Assembly: GCA_948329865.1 (NCBI GenBank) | Contig: OX415250.1 | Location: 59,611,068-59,675,067, forward strand | DNA: 64,000 bases | Direction of reading: 5' to 3' | Source of the DNA: Linaria vulgaris | Taxonomy: Eukaryota > Streptophyta > Magnoliopsida > Lamiales > Plantaginaceae | Shown here: piece by piece, positions 22,766 to 34,650 of the stretch | Numbering within the stretch: the stretch's first letter is position 1 | Layout: each line of letters begins with the position of its first letter | Program-made: the position numbers and the translations under genes | Notes under the pieces: model-generated | What the model was told of the DNA's origin: nothing | The model's input: only the letters and a program-made list of their open reading frames with translations | Databases searched by the model: none

Positions 22766-23623
22766 GGGAAAAAATCACATTCACCCCTATCATATTGCCA
22801 CATACACCCCTATCCTATTGCTCCAAAATCACTTACCCTATATCTTATTTTTTTGTTATCACTTACCCCCTATCCTATTTTAATCTCATTACATTGCCCC
22901 CCAAGACGAAATTAACCCATTAATCTCTCCAAATTACGCAAGTGCGGCTCGTGTGCCACACTAATAGGGGCAATTTCGTCCATTCAAACACCCCAATACA
23001 TTATGACTCTCATATATTTTTAAAAAATCCAAAATTCAATGTAAGGTTCATAAAATCGACGAAATTGATGAATTATAACTCTCACATTTGTCGTTGCGAG
23101 CGTCTGATAGCTCAAAAAACATCATGGGCTAATCTTAATCCCGTAAGAAGGTTTGTTACATGATTCAATAATCGGGTAAAGCCTCAATTTCAATTTCTCT
23201 CTTTTTTCGTGTAATCTTATTTTAAATTACTCCAATTAAGTTTGTAATGTTTGTTTTCACAACAAAATGGGTCGTGTGAGTATTGGGTATGGATTGACCC
23301 ACCCATGTGCAAGAGACGGGTTATTGAATTTTGGGATTTACGATTTTCCGAATTTGGGGGAAAAAATAGTAAGTGTTGATTTGAGTGAATTGGAAGTCAT
23401 TCCCGATTGTATTGTGTTGGGGTGTTTGAATTGACAAAATTGCCCCTTATTAGTGTGGCACACGAGTCGCACGTGCGCAATTTGGAGAGATTAATGGGTT
23501 AATTTCGTTTTGGGGGGCAATGTAATGAGATTAGAATAGGATAGGGGGTAAGTGATAAAAAAAATAGGATAGGGGGTAAGTGATTTTGGGGCAATAGGAT
23601 AGGGGTGTATGTGATTTTTTCCC
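22766..23623. mobile_element. 858-bp foldback transposon with long inverted arms and TTTCAT target duplication
   Basis: The ends are GGGAAAAAATCAC on the left and GTGATTTTTTCCC on the right. Arms of about 200 bp are near-complementary: left 22766-22995, with blocks CCCCTATCATATTGCCACA, CTTACCCCCTATCCTATT and AAATTAACCCATTAATCTC; right 23425-23623. The spacer has no coding frame. TTTCAT lies directly outside both ends (22760-22765 and 23624-23629). It has no transposase, so it is non-autonomous. It lies upstream of the cap methyltransferase gene. Confidence 0.85.
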
Positions 23624-23629
23624 TTTCAT

Positions 23630-24656
23630 GGTAGTCTCTTGAGAATTTTAAAACGGCAAAATTGTTTATTTTTATTTGTTATTATGATTTGACGTAGTCT
23701 CTTCGGAAAACTTATCAAACATCATAATACACAATGCTTCATACATATCGATGTCCTCAAATATCTTCTTGCGACCAATTAAGTCTTTATCACACCTACA
23801 CAATAAACATCACACTTAACTATATTAGACGGAGCCAGCCAAGCCATTTGGCGCTCAAGTCATATGAATATTAAAAGTCAACAAAATCTCAAAATTGAAT
23901 CGATAGGGGATCAAATTCGGTCAGGACCAAACTGGTGCTCTGTTTTCAAAAGATTGAATCTCCATCAAATCAAAATGTGATAGATTGTTAAATTTTGAGT
24001 GGGGTCAAACAGATGATGATCGATGTCAACAACCCTTGAAGGTCGAATATATAGTTTTGAAGTATTCTTACGCATGTCGTCCTCCAAATAGTGCGTCTAG
24101 TGGTTTCCCACAAACGGTGCCTCTGGTGCGAGGTGTATTTGCTAGTCTCGCGATTACTCCCTCACCAGACTCCCGCGCACCTTATAGGCAGTATGAGAAG
24201 AGCTTTTGGTTCAATGGAAACATGCACTTAAGAGGCAATGTTAGAGATAAACAATTAATAAGAAAGCAAACCTAATCTAGACATGGATACGGGTTTATTA
24301 TGCTTGCGATTGAACTCAACGTGAACGTTCAGGCTACTATGTATCTCTCTGAGAAGAAAGAATCAAGTCGGATGTAGTTCATTATTCACTTGTGACCGCG
24401 TAGGGTCTTAGGAGATGTCACACTTAGCTAATAAGCTGTCTGGGTTTACCTAGCCCTCTGGGCTCGGTTGGACGACCCCGTATGGTGTATATCTCGTAGA
24501 CGAGGCCCTGTTGGTTGTATAATCAACCTCAAAGGGCATTAGTCTCATTTAGAGATCATTTGGGAGGCTTGACGACGGTTATTATTCATCGATTTCGCTA
24601 GGAGGCTCGGTATTGAGACGTCGAGTGATTTGCACTATGAAGTGGTAAAATCATGA
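23630..24656. other. Intergenic DNA, unidentified
   Basis: Moderately GC-rich around 24400-24620, unlike the AT-rich flank, with one 96-codon chance ORF (23985-24275). It may be an old retroelement piece. No specific family could be assigned. Confidence 0.3.
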
Positions 24657-25320
24657 GTTAGGAGCGTGATTTTCCAGTAACCATGAATTTATTAGTTCCT
24701 TCGAAAGAATTGTATATAATTGACAAATAGTTATATAGAAACTTGAGGTTCAAATGTTTTGTACCGATATTTTGTTACTGCAACAATTACATTTTTATTA
24801 AAAAAAAACCAATAATCCACATCAGGATATGGATGGACCCACCTATTCAAAAACTCTTTTTAAGATAGCAACCCGAACAGAAAAACGGATCGGGAGATAA
24901 TTTCATCTTGGTACAGAAGTAACCCAACCAAATACGTGGCAGAGTCTGGACCCAATCCAATCCAGGCATGTCATGGATCGGGTCCTACCCGACCCGAACC
25001 CGCGAGATTTCTAAAATGAGTAAGGATCGGTTTCGGTTCGAGTCCTACCCGGCCCGTGACATCCAGTCTGAATCCCACAGGATCCCGCTCTAAACACCTT
25101 CAACGCTATAACCAACTTAAAAAATAACTGTATTTCCTCCCAGCGTAATCAAGAACAGTATCAAGATACTTGATTTCACAATACTGATATACTTGCAGCT
25201 CTGCTATCAACAAAAACTTCATCAGCATACTTTTTTTTTAAAAAAATCATCAACATAATTGTATCACAATACTAATACTCACAGCTCCATCACAATACTG
25301 ATACTCACATCTTGTTTTAA
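24657..25320. repeat. Dispersed direct repeat, copy 1 (matches 47569-48120)
   Basis: Starts with TAGGAGCGTGATTTTCCAGT and follows the second copy closely through CAATAATCCACATCAGG, AACGGATCGGGAGATAATTT and CACAATACTGATACTCACA. It holds about 100 extra bases near 24965-25070, a purine/pyrimidine block rich in GGGTCCTACCCGACCC, that copy 2 lacks. In copy 2 the same sequence directly precedes the B3-domain gene, so copy 1 looks like a duplicated upstream region without its gene. Confidence 0.85.
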
Positions 25321-25798
25321 CCGCTTATCAATCATCTCCCTTGTAATGCCATAGACGGGCTTAATTTCAATTATAGTCAATCTTTAATCAACTTCAAATC
25401 GAGTAATTTGATGACAAACTACTTATCAAAAAGTAAAATCAATGATTTTTTTTAACACACTTTGCATCAATTATTATGTTTAATGAAAAAAACGTAACCA
25501 ACAACCAAATAGCGTACATCTTTAGTTTTACAGAATGTATTGGTTTATATTAACCACACACTTGTTTATAATTTATACTACCTCAACTGTGAACTACTTT
25601 GTGTAAATCACTTTGATCTAATGACTACAAATATATTTTTGCACGTTTGTAGGAGAAGATCTAAAGTTTATAAGCTTTTACACAATTTACAACTTAATAT
25701 ATTACACATATTTCAAAATGTTATTTTGCCTTGAAAGTGTCATGTCAACTTTCACAAATTATTTCAGTTGCCAATTACTAGAAACTATGATAGAACAA

Positions 25799-26909
25799 CA
25801 CTATAACGTGTGTTTAAACTCAAAGTAAAATGTAACATAAAATAAATCTCCTAATTTTACGAGACTTTAAATTCAAACTTCTATAGGAACTTAAAAATTC
25901 AAGTTTCACGATGCAACTATGAGTTTATAAGTTAAAATTATTTTTAAAATAATGTAAATAGATTATAGTAATATGAACTCTTGAAGTTGTTTACTCTTTT
26001 ATAGCCTGTAAAGTTACGCCACAACCAATTTATGCAATGTCCCCCTAATCAACTTTTTTAGGATTTGGAAAGGTTTGCGGCATGGCCTATCTGGTTGGTA
26101 AGAAACAAGAATGTGTTCCAAAGCAAGAAAATTACGTTTGATAGAATCATTCCGAGACTAAACTTAGCATTTGAGTTTGGGTTAAGGGCTAGTCATAAGC
26201 ATTTCGATTATTTTACTATTTGAGAATATAATCCAATTTATTGTCGAATTGAGTTTGGATGATCATTGTACTTGTTTGGCTTGAGCATTCCTTATACTTT
26301 GTTCAACAAATTACTTTTTCTATGTGTATGTATGTGTGCTTGACGAAATATTTTTGCCTACAAACTTATTTCACCATAATATGTAGACTTGTAGAGCATC
26401 TGGGAGTTCATCTGAGCTCAACTCTGGTTTCCACACGAAGTCCTATACTTTGTTTTTCTTTTATTAATATTTTCTTCACTATAACGTGCGTTTAAACTCA
26501 AAAGTAAAATGTAACATAAAAGTAATTTTCTATTTTTACGAGACTTTAAATTCAAACTTCTATAGGAACTTAAAAATTCAAGTTTCACGATGCAACTATG
26601 AGTTTATAAGTTAAAAGTATTTTAAAAAACAATGTAAATAGATTATAGTAATATGAGCTCTTGAAGTTATTTCCTCTTTTATAGCTTGTCAAGTTACACC
26701 ACAACCAATTTATGCAATGTCCCCCTAATCAACTTGTTGGGGATTTGGAAAGGTTTGTGGCATGACTTATTTGGTTGGTAAGATACAAGAATGTGTTCCA
26801 AAACAAGAAAATTACGTTTTATAGAATCATTCAGAGATTAAACTAAGCATTTGAGTTTGGGTTAAGGGCTAGTCATAAGCATTTTGATTATTTTGCTATT
26901 TGAGAATAT
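25799..26909. repeat. Pair of about 430-bp direct repeats with LINE-like content
   Basis: Copy 1 (25799-26227) and copy 2 (26476-26909) share blocks CACTATAACGTG, ACGAGACTTTAAATTCAAAC, GCAACTATGAGTTTATAAGT, CAATGTCCCCCTAATCAACT and TTGGGTTAAGGGCTAGTCAT. The right part of each can be read as LINE-derived protein (IWLVRNKNVF then KITFDRIIPR). Fragments of the same unit recur near 25610-25690 and 27530-27660. About 250 bp of unrelated DNA separates the two main copies. Confidence 0.8.
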
Positions 26910-27084
26910 TATTGATATTTCGTGTTTTTTTTTGTGTTTCACAACGATAGATGGAGGGCATTTCATAATGATATTATTCACATTTCGTGTTTTTTTTGCG
27001 CTTGAATTTCTTTTGCATACCACCCATCACCACATCAAAGGCTTTGGGCCCAATTCAAGAAACTCCAAACCATCCCAACAATAA

Positions 27085-28760
27085 AAACACTAGTTCCCCC
27101 TCCTCACAACCCTTATTTGTATTCGGGTTCTCCACCGCACCTCATTACAACCGTCACACACATACATACTGACACACTTAAACACTTTCAAAGGAAAATA
27201 CGACGGTTACAACCATTTGTGTTCCATAACCATTGTAATGACGAACATGGACACAACAATTCAAGCGTAAATTTAGCTATCTATAAATCAAGTAACTTGA
27301 ACATAAATTACTTAATAACAATGATTAAAATCAATTATCATTTTATGATTTTAATATATAGCAGCAAATCAGCAATTAACATCATTTCTTATAGTTATTG
27401 GAATAAAACATAGCCAAAAGATCAATATTGTGCATACTTAATTTTATAAAAATTATGGGTATTTGTTTAGATTAAACATTCAATTAATTATGTTCTTCAA
27501 GTTCTTAATTGCATTGTTGACATCACTTTGATCTAACAACTACAAATATAGATTTGCATACTTGTGGGAGAGTATATGATTTTACACAGTTTAGATGTCA
27601 TTCGATCTTGCTTCCCAAACTAGTCGATAGAAAATCATGCGAAACCAAGATAGAACAACACTGTAGCACTTGTTTAGCTCCGGATTGACACATGCTCAAA
27701 AGAAATATACTACTCCCAAGTCCCACCCAACTTTTTAAATTTACAAAGGCATCTATGCGGAATTTGTAAAAATAATAAAATATCACAATTGAAAAATAAC
27801 TAAACTTTCACGTGTTAGAGGTGTTTTTCTAATCTTGTCCAAGAAAGTATTTTATTTAAATAGTGAACCTATCCAACCTTTTTGTAGATTGTCACCTTAC
27901 ACAAAGACAACAACTTACACGACAATCTATCTAAATACATGTGAAATGTCCTTTAATCATAATTTCTCTTTGAACATTTTGTTTGCACTCGCATAATTTC
28001 TCTTTGAACATTTTGTTTGCACCAAAATATTAAGCACACTTGGTGATTTCTCACGATTTAAACCTAAATAAAAAATTTTAACTTTAATTTTTGTTATACA
28101 TTTCTTAATTACAAATCATAATTTTCGCTTATTTCGAAACCTCACGCTAACATTGGAAGAAAAATAGGGATCCTTATTGAAAACAAAGCCACGTCGTAAT
28201 GAACCCCAAGTTCACAGATCATATTCTGCTCAAGATTAGACTATTTAACGAAAAAAATGGTCTGAAAGAAACACATTAAAATAGGATATTTTAGGGATGT
28301 CATTATCTTTTAGCATTTAAGTTCTTCCATACACCCCATTTTGATTACATCAAACCTGCTTTAAACGAAAAATCAGTTGGGCCTGAGCCCAATTCAACAA
28401 ACTCAAAATCAGCTCAGCACCAAAACCCTAGCTTCCACCCCTCTCAAACCCCAAGTGATTAGCCCACTCCAAAAAAATCAAATGGGTCAACAAAGTTTTA
28501 TTTCATGAACAAATCTTAGAAACTTTTCGCAAAATTTGAAGATCTATTCCACAAGTTTCGAAAAATTCATAAATATTATAACTACAAATAACTTAAAAAA
28601 AAATACTTATATGGTTTGTTTATTTAAATCCAAGTTTTCGTGTAAAAGAAAAAAACTTTAATCCATGATTAGATACACGAAGTAGCAAGAATTTATTTTG
28701 GGAGCTCCTTATATTGTTGCAAGATAGTAGTACGCCTGCTACTACTAGAATAAAGCAGAT
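27085..28760. other. AT-rich upstream region of the ribosomal protein gene
   Basis: No gene is seen. A 34-bp unit is duplicated in tandem (from 27958 and from 27992: CATAATTTCTCTTTGAACAT). Near 28378-28440 a GGGCCTGAGCCCA site and an AAACCCTAG telo-box repeat the composition of the true promoter just downstream, perhaps an older duplicated promoter. Confidence 0.5.
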
Positions 28761-28772
28761 GAAATATATCCA

Positions 28773-28841
28773 TGGGCCCAATTGACGCATGAAAAGCCCA
28801 AGTAGCCCGCATCGAAAACCCTAATCGCCCCTGAAACCCTA
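28773..28841 (+). promoter_or_regulatory. Ribosomal-protein type promoter: site II plus two telo-boxes
   Basis: TGGGCCCA at 28773-28780 matches site II elements. AAACCCTAA at 28816-28824 and AAACCCTA at 28834-28841 match telo-boxes. This pairing is typical of plant ribosomal protein genes and couples expression to cell proliferation. It lies 80-150 bases upstream of the RPL8 start codon. Confidence 0.85.
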
Positions 28842-28921
28842 GCTATATCTTCACCTCCATCACGCCTTTCATTTTCTTCTCCACTCCCACACACACCTTC
28901 ACACACAGAGATCAACAAAAA

Positions 28922-30297
28922 ATGGGTCGCGTGATTCGCGCACAACGTAAGGGAGCAGGGTCCGTGTTCAAGTCCCACACTCACCACCGCAAGGGCCCCG
29001 CCCGCTTCCGCACGCTCGACTTCGGCGAGCGCAACGGGTACCAAAAGGGCGTCATAACCGAGATCATCCACGACCCAGGGAGAGGTGCTCCTTTGGCACG
29101 TGTGACTTTCCGCCATCCGTTCAGGTACCAGCACCAGAAGGAGCTCTTCGTGGCGGCTGAGGGTATGTACACCGGGCAATTCGTCTACTGTGGTAAGAAG
29201 GCGAATCTCGTTGTCGGTAATGTGTTGCCTTTGAGAGCTATTCCTGAAGGAGCTGTCGTGTGCAACGTGGAGCATCACGTCGGAGATCGTGGCTCTTTCG
29301 CTAGGTGTTCCGGAGATTACGCGGTTGTTATTTCGCATAATCCCGATAACGGAACCTCGAGGTAGTATAACATTTACTTTTGTATTGCTTTGATGCTATA
29401 GCAGAAATATCAGATATTTAATTTTGAGTAGTATTGTTGAATGGATTTGAGTGCTTTGCTAATTGCTGTTTATAGGCTAATTGGAATTGTCAGATTTGAT
29501 TGCAGTTGATTATTAAAAGTTTGGATTAAATTGGATTCTGTTTGAGATTATTATTAAACTTGATTGATGATTTGTGTTTGATATACTTGTCGATTGACAG
29601 AAAACATGTTTTGTGCATGTATTAGTTTATTATACTGGGCAAACTGTTGTTTGATCATCTATTATATTATGTCTTGTATCGTATAATGTTCATCTCTTAA
29701 TCTTGTGTTGCCTTTCTGCTCTTGAGGCTTGTAGTTTTGGTGATGGAGTTTTTGTTTATGGACGTGAATGGTTGATTTGCTATTCTTCGTGTATCGGTGT
29801 GATAATTTATCAACAAGAGATTTATTGAGTTAACGTTTTCAGTCACCTTTATTTTGCTAGGCTTATGAAGGATTCGATGGTTTTTGCCTTTCTTGTAAAG
29901 ATTGGAGATAGTTTACAACTTCTGTTTGCTAATGTTAGCTTGTCATATTTTCTTTAGGGTCAAGCTTCCATCTGGAGCCAAGAAGATCATCCCCAGTGGT
30001 TGCCGTGCCATGATTGGCCAAGTTGCCGGAGGTGGAAGAACTGAGAAGCCTCTCTTGAAGGCAGGAAATGCTTACCACAAATTCAGAGTGAAGAGAAACT
30101 GCTGGCCCAAGGTTCGTGGTGTGGCTATGAATCCAGTCGAGCATCCTCATGGTGGTGGTAACCATCAACATATTGGTCACGCCAGTACTGTCCGTCGTGA
30201 TGCACCACCTGGTCAAAAGGTTGGTCTCATTGCTGCCAGAAGAACTGGTCGTCTCAGGGGTCAAGCTGCTGCTACTGCCGCCAAGGCCGATAAGTAG
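28922..30297 (+). CDS. RPL8: 60S ribosomal protein uL2 (RPL8), 259 aa, 2 exons
   Basis: Component of the large cytosolic ribosomal subunit, binding 25S rRNA near the peptidyl transferase centre. Exon 1 is 28922-29361 and exon 2 is 29958-30297. The intron interrupts an Arg codon (AG/G) and has GT and TTTAG/ borders. The protein starts MGRVIRAQRKGAGSVFKSHT and includes the Gly/His-rich block ending in exon 2 (GVAMNPVEHPHGGGNHQHIG), the family signature loop holding the conserved His. It ends ATAAKADK. Length fits plant RPL8 (258-260 aa). No damage is seen. The antisense ORFs over both exons are shadows. Confidence 0.97.
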
Positions 30298-31122
30298 AGT
30301 CCCATTTTATGAGAATCAAGACTTTGATTATGTTAGTTCCGCTTTGTCTATCTGTTTTGTCTCTGTTTTTGCATGTTCGAATGCTTTATTGTTATGGAGC
30401 ATATAAATCAAGATTTTGTTGGGATTTTTTGATGTGTTTAAGTTATATTGTTGTGCTTGTTTGAGATCATATCAGTTAAATCCCCAAGTATGTGTTACCA
30501 GATTGTGTGCTTTCTTACATCTGGTGTTATTAATGTTGTGGCGTAGGCTGAGTTTACTGATATATCACAAATCACAATAAATCTTATCGTTAAAGATGTC
30601 ATAGTTAGTTCTGTTCTTCGTTGGAGTTTAATTGGTTTATTGTTTCAGTGGCCTTGTATATAGTCTGTATCCGACTCATTACAATTGTCTATTGTTATTT
30701 AGCTGATAGTTAAAAGTAAAACACAGAGATGTGCCAACCCCGTCATTTGTATTTACTGAGCGTTCTTAAAAATTGAAATGGATTTTGTGGTAATGTAGGT
30801 CTTAGATAAAATAGGACTGATGCATTCATGCAGCATGAATTTTCCCTTCTAGGAGAATATCAGGATTGGCTCCCTTGACTGTACTTCTCGTGTTTGGTCT
30901 TCTTTTGGTAATTTATCTACTTAAAGAGCAAATAGTACAAAAACTACAACAATTAGGTGTCATACCTAGTGCTGTGCCTCCGGCCGGGTCGGGACTTCAA
31001 GGGAGAACCGAACATTAGGCATAGAAATCAAGTTCGCGTGATCACCGATCGGCTGGGGTAGCCCATCGGAACAGAGACAGGGAGGAAGATGTGATCTCAC
31101 GTTCAAGCCTCCTCTAATGACT
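30298..31122. other. 3' flank of RPL8
   Basis: T-rich 3' UTR and terminator region up to about 30450, then unremarkable intergenic sequence. A GC-richer patch at 30968-31110 directly before the LINE is unassigned. Confidence 0.4.
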
Positions 31123-34100
31123 CAGTGAGACATGTGGGTTGGTGAGACTTTTGTGTCCCATGTCCAATACGCAGACGATACAATTATTTTTTGTGAACCA
31201 TCAGAGAATAATGTGAATGCTATCAAAAGTATCATGTTAAATTTTGAATTGGTGTTCGGTCTTAAAGTCAACTTCCAAAAAAGTAGTCTAACTAGTGTTG
31301 ATGTAGAGGATAGGAAGATTTTCGAGTGGGCGGAGGCTTTGAATTGTAAGAAGGGCTCTATCCCTTTCACTTTTCACGGGGTTCCAGTGGGTATCAATCC
31401 TAGGTGCGTTCAGAGTTAGATCCCTCCGTAAGATAAATTTAAGAAAAGACTCTCTTTATATTCTAATTTGCACCTCTCTTTCGGCGGACGTGTTGTGGTG
31501 CTCAACTCGATTTTAACTGGGCTCGCAACCTATTTTCTCTCTTTTTATAAGGCTCTTGTGAAGGTTATAAAGAACCTTATTGAACTCCAAATGAACTTTC
31601 TTTGGGGTGGTGATGACATAAAAAGAAAATCCCGTGGGTTAGTTGGGAATTGATTTGTAAGAACAAAGACGAGGGCGATATTGGTGTTAAGAACCTGAAA
31701 TGGTTTAACTTTGCTTTATTGGGGAAGTGGCGATGGAGATTGTTGAGTGATGGAAATGCTTTGTGGAAGGATGTTATTAAGGCGAAATATGTTGGGAGGA
31801 CGCAACCTTCTTTTTCCCATGACATTCCATTATCTATTCAAAGGGGCTCTCTTTGGTGGAGGGATCTCGCCTCGATTTTCTCGGATAGTAGTGGCGACAA
31901 TTGGTTTATGAGAGAGGTGGTAAGAATTGTCGAGAATGGGAAGATGACTTGCTTTTGGGAAGATAAATAGATTGGCACCCTTCCATTGTGCAAGAAGTTT
32001 AATAGGTTGTATTCTATTTCCTTGGATAAAGGAAAATCTAGGGGTAAAAATCTGTTTAGGCCTTTATCTTGGCCTCCTCGCCAATTTCGTTCTCTAACTT
32101 GGCACCCCGCCAATTTAGTCACATACTCCCAAATTCCTCTTCAATTTCGTCTACATAACGGCAGACTTACAATTGTCGCCGATAATTGCTGACATGGCGG
32201 TGGTTTGAACACCGATCATCAATTTTGACCAATTTTCTATTTTATTTTTTATTTTTTTGCCACATAACTGTCCAGTCAGCAGAATAACTTAAAAAAATAG
32301 ACTAATAAAAATAAGAAATATAAAAAATTCAATTTTTCAAAAACTCAACTTTCCAATAACTAATAAATTATTAATAATATCTTTTTAAATATAGTTAACT
32401 TTATTTGTTTAAACTATAAAACTTTATATATAACTCTAATTTAAATAACTTAGTTTATTAATATATAAAAAATAGAATATTTATAATAACTAATAAATTA
32501 AAAATAAAACATAAAAAGTCAAAAAAAGAAGAAAAAGAGATAGGGTACGCAACCCCCCCTCCCCCCCACCCTTTTCACCCCATCCCTCTTTCGAATTTGT
32601 GGTAGTAGTGGGTGGACGTGGAGTTATTCGAATTGGGGTTGGTGGTGGTGGTGGTGGGTGGGCACGAGGTGGTTGGTGGTGGTGGGTGGTGGGAATTCGA
32701 GTTGGTGGTGGTGGTGGTGGGTGGGTGGCGGGGGGAGGGGTTGGTGGTGGTGGTGGGCTGGGCGTGGGGGATGGGTGTTGGTGGGATGGGGGTGGAGTAA
32801 TTTTCTGTTTTTTTAACTTATTAGTTATAAAAATTAAGTTTTTTATATTAGAAATTATATTAGAAATTCTATAACATATATAATAAAGTTAATTATAAAA
32901 AATTTAACTTACTTATTTTCTGTTTTTTCTTTATTATAAATTTAAGTATTAAAAAGTAAGTTATTTAAATTAAAATTATATTATAAGATTTTATAATTTA
33001 TATAATAACATATGCCTTTAATGTTTTTGATTTTTTTTTTATGTTTTTTGCTGACTAGACATATTATGTGGAATAAAAAAAATAAAAATATATTGGTCAA
33101 AATTGAGGACTGATGGTCAAACCACCGCCACGTCAGCTTTTATCGGCAAGAATTGTCAATCGACCGTGAAGTGAACGAATTTGAAGTGAAAGTTTTGATT
33201 TCATGACTAAATTGGCGGGTTGCCAAGTTAGTGGACAAAATTGGCGAGACGACCAATATAAATGCCCAAATGAATTTTTGCCCCAAAAATCTATTCATTC
33301 TCTTGCCATGTTGCAAAACAGTGCGTGGATTTGGAACCTCAAATGGAGAAGAAGATTTTTTGAATGGGAGTCACAGAGTTTTGAAGAATTAAAGAGTCTC
33401 GTCCAACTTGTGCATCTTTAGGTTTCTAAAGAAGACTCTTGGAAGTGGAATCTGAATCCTTCAGGCACCTATTCGGTAAATCAGCTTATGCCTGACTTAT
33501 TCAACCGTCCAACTCTGATGTGAGTTCTTTTCGAGAATTTTGGGTTCTTTTCGCTCAACCAAAAATGACATTCTTTGCTTGACGCTTGTTGTTGAATCGA
33601 ATTCCCACGAAAGATAACTTGGTTAGGCGAGGGGTGAGGGGGCTGAATAATGATGTTAGCTGCGTTTTGTGTTGCAGTTCACGGGAATCTATTTCACATC
33701 TTTTTTTTTTGAATGTGGCGCCTCGTACAAGATCTGGATGCAAGTTTATAGGTGGCTCGGTTTCAATGTTGTTTTGCCGTCCGATCCTCTTGGTCACTTT
33801 TTGGCTCATTCGGGACTTGCGAGGACTAACGCTAGCAAACCTCTTTGGAAAGGCTTTTGGTGTTTTGTTGTTTGGATGCTTTGGTTGATGCGGAACAAAG
33901 TGATGTTTCATGGGAATGCACTCAATGTGGGCATGATTCTTGAGTTGATTCAAGTGAAAACTTGGTCTTGGGCTAATGCAAACATCAAAACTTTTCTTTT
34001 TCTTTTTATGGTTGGTGCATTAATCCCCGCCTTTGTTTAGTTTGGAGAGGATGAGTTTCGTTTTTTGGTTGGTTGGAGCTTTCTCCGATTTTGAGTATCG

Positions 34101-34172
34101 CCTTTTTGTGTTGGTTGTAGGGGTTGAAGCACCCATTGTGCTTCTTTCAATAATTTTCTTGATAAAAAAAAA
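31123..34172 (+). pseudogene. 5'-truncated L1-type LINE (RT C-terminal half, zinc finger, poly-A tail)
   Basis: It begins inside the reverse transcriptase at HVQYADDTIIFCEPSENN (catalytic YADD). It then has the conserved GLKVNFQKSSL and PFTFHGVPVG blocks (31260-31400), LSFGGRVVVLNSILTGLATY (31480), QMNFLWGG, and GDIGVKNLKWFNFALLGKWR in another frame (31670). After the MULE insert come LQNSAWIWNLKWRRRFFEWE (33310) and the zinc-finger block (RIPTKDNLVRRG, CVLC, SISHLFF; 33600-33710). It ends near 34172 in an A-run after TTTCTTGATAAAA, as LINE 3' ends do. Several stops and frame changes make it inactive. Confidence 0.85.
32041..33284. mobile_element. 1244-bp MULE-type non-autonomous element inside the LINE
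   Basis: The ends are GGGGTAAAAATC on the left and TTTTTGCCCC on the right, with inverted arms of about 180 bp (CTAACTTGGCACCCCGCCAA against its near-complement at 33212-33231; also GACCAATTTTCTATTTTATT against 33070-33100). The flanks GAAAATCTA (32032-32040) and AAAAATCTA (33285-33293) form a 9-bp target duplication with one mismatch, the length Mutator-like elements make. The centre holds C-runs (32551-32580) and a GGT/GGTGGG-rich tract (32595-32795) able to form G-quadruplexes. No transposase is present. Confidence 0.85.
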
Positions 34173-34650
34173 AAGAAATCACTCACGCCGCACTCTTGTT
34201 ACAGATAATTGATTTACTTTACGATCTTTCAGTTTCGTCTTAGATCAGTTGTTATTATTCATGCTTATTATTTTGGTCTTATTTCGTTTAGGTTACAATA
34301 CACCGAGAAATCGATACAATGGGGCCCAACTTAACCAAAATAATGCTATTCTATTACAATGTACGGACTAGCTTGGTCCGGAACACCTATTACATATAAA
34401 GAGGTATAAGATAACGGAAAAAATCCCTCAATGGCCAAGTTGAGGGAACAGTCGAACGAGTCATATTCGATGCTCTTTGATTGTCGAATTGGGAGAGTTA
34501 GATACTTATGATTTTGGACTGAACTTGGGATCGTGCCAAGCTGCCTACGTATCCCATTGAGGGAATCAAGCTGAACGTAGTTCATTTATCTCTTTTGAGT
34601 AGCCTTTATTGGGTCGACCCCTAGTAGGGCTGCTTGGTTCACTTGGTTCT

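Noticed and set aside
28745..29338. 197-codon ORF antisense to RPL8 exon 1
   Set aside because: It is the mirror of a conserved, GC-rich coding exon; RPL8 on the plus strand explains the open frame.
29935..30264. 109-codon ORF antisense to RPL8 exon 2
   Set aside because: Shadow of the conserved exon on the other strand.
32599..32874. Gly/Val/Trp-rich ORF resembling a glycine-rich protein
   Set aside because: Made by the GGT/GGTGGG repeat inside a non-autonomous MULE-type element; every frame is biased the same way.
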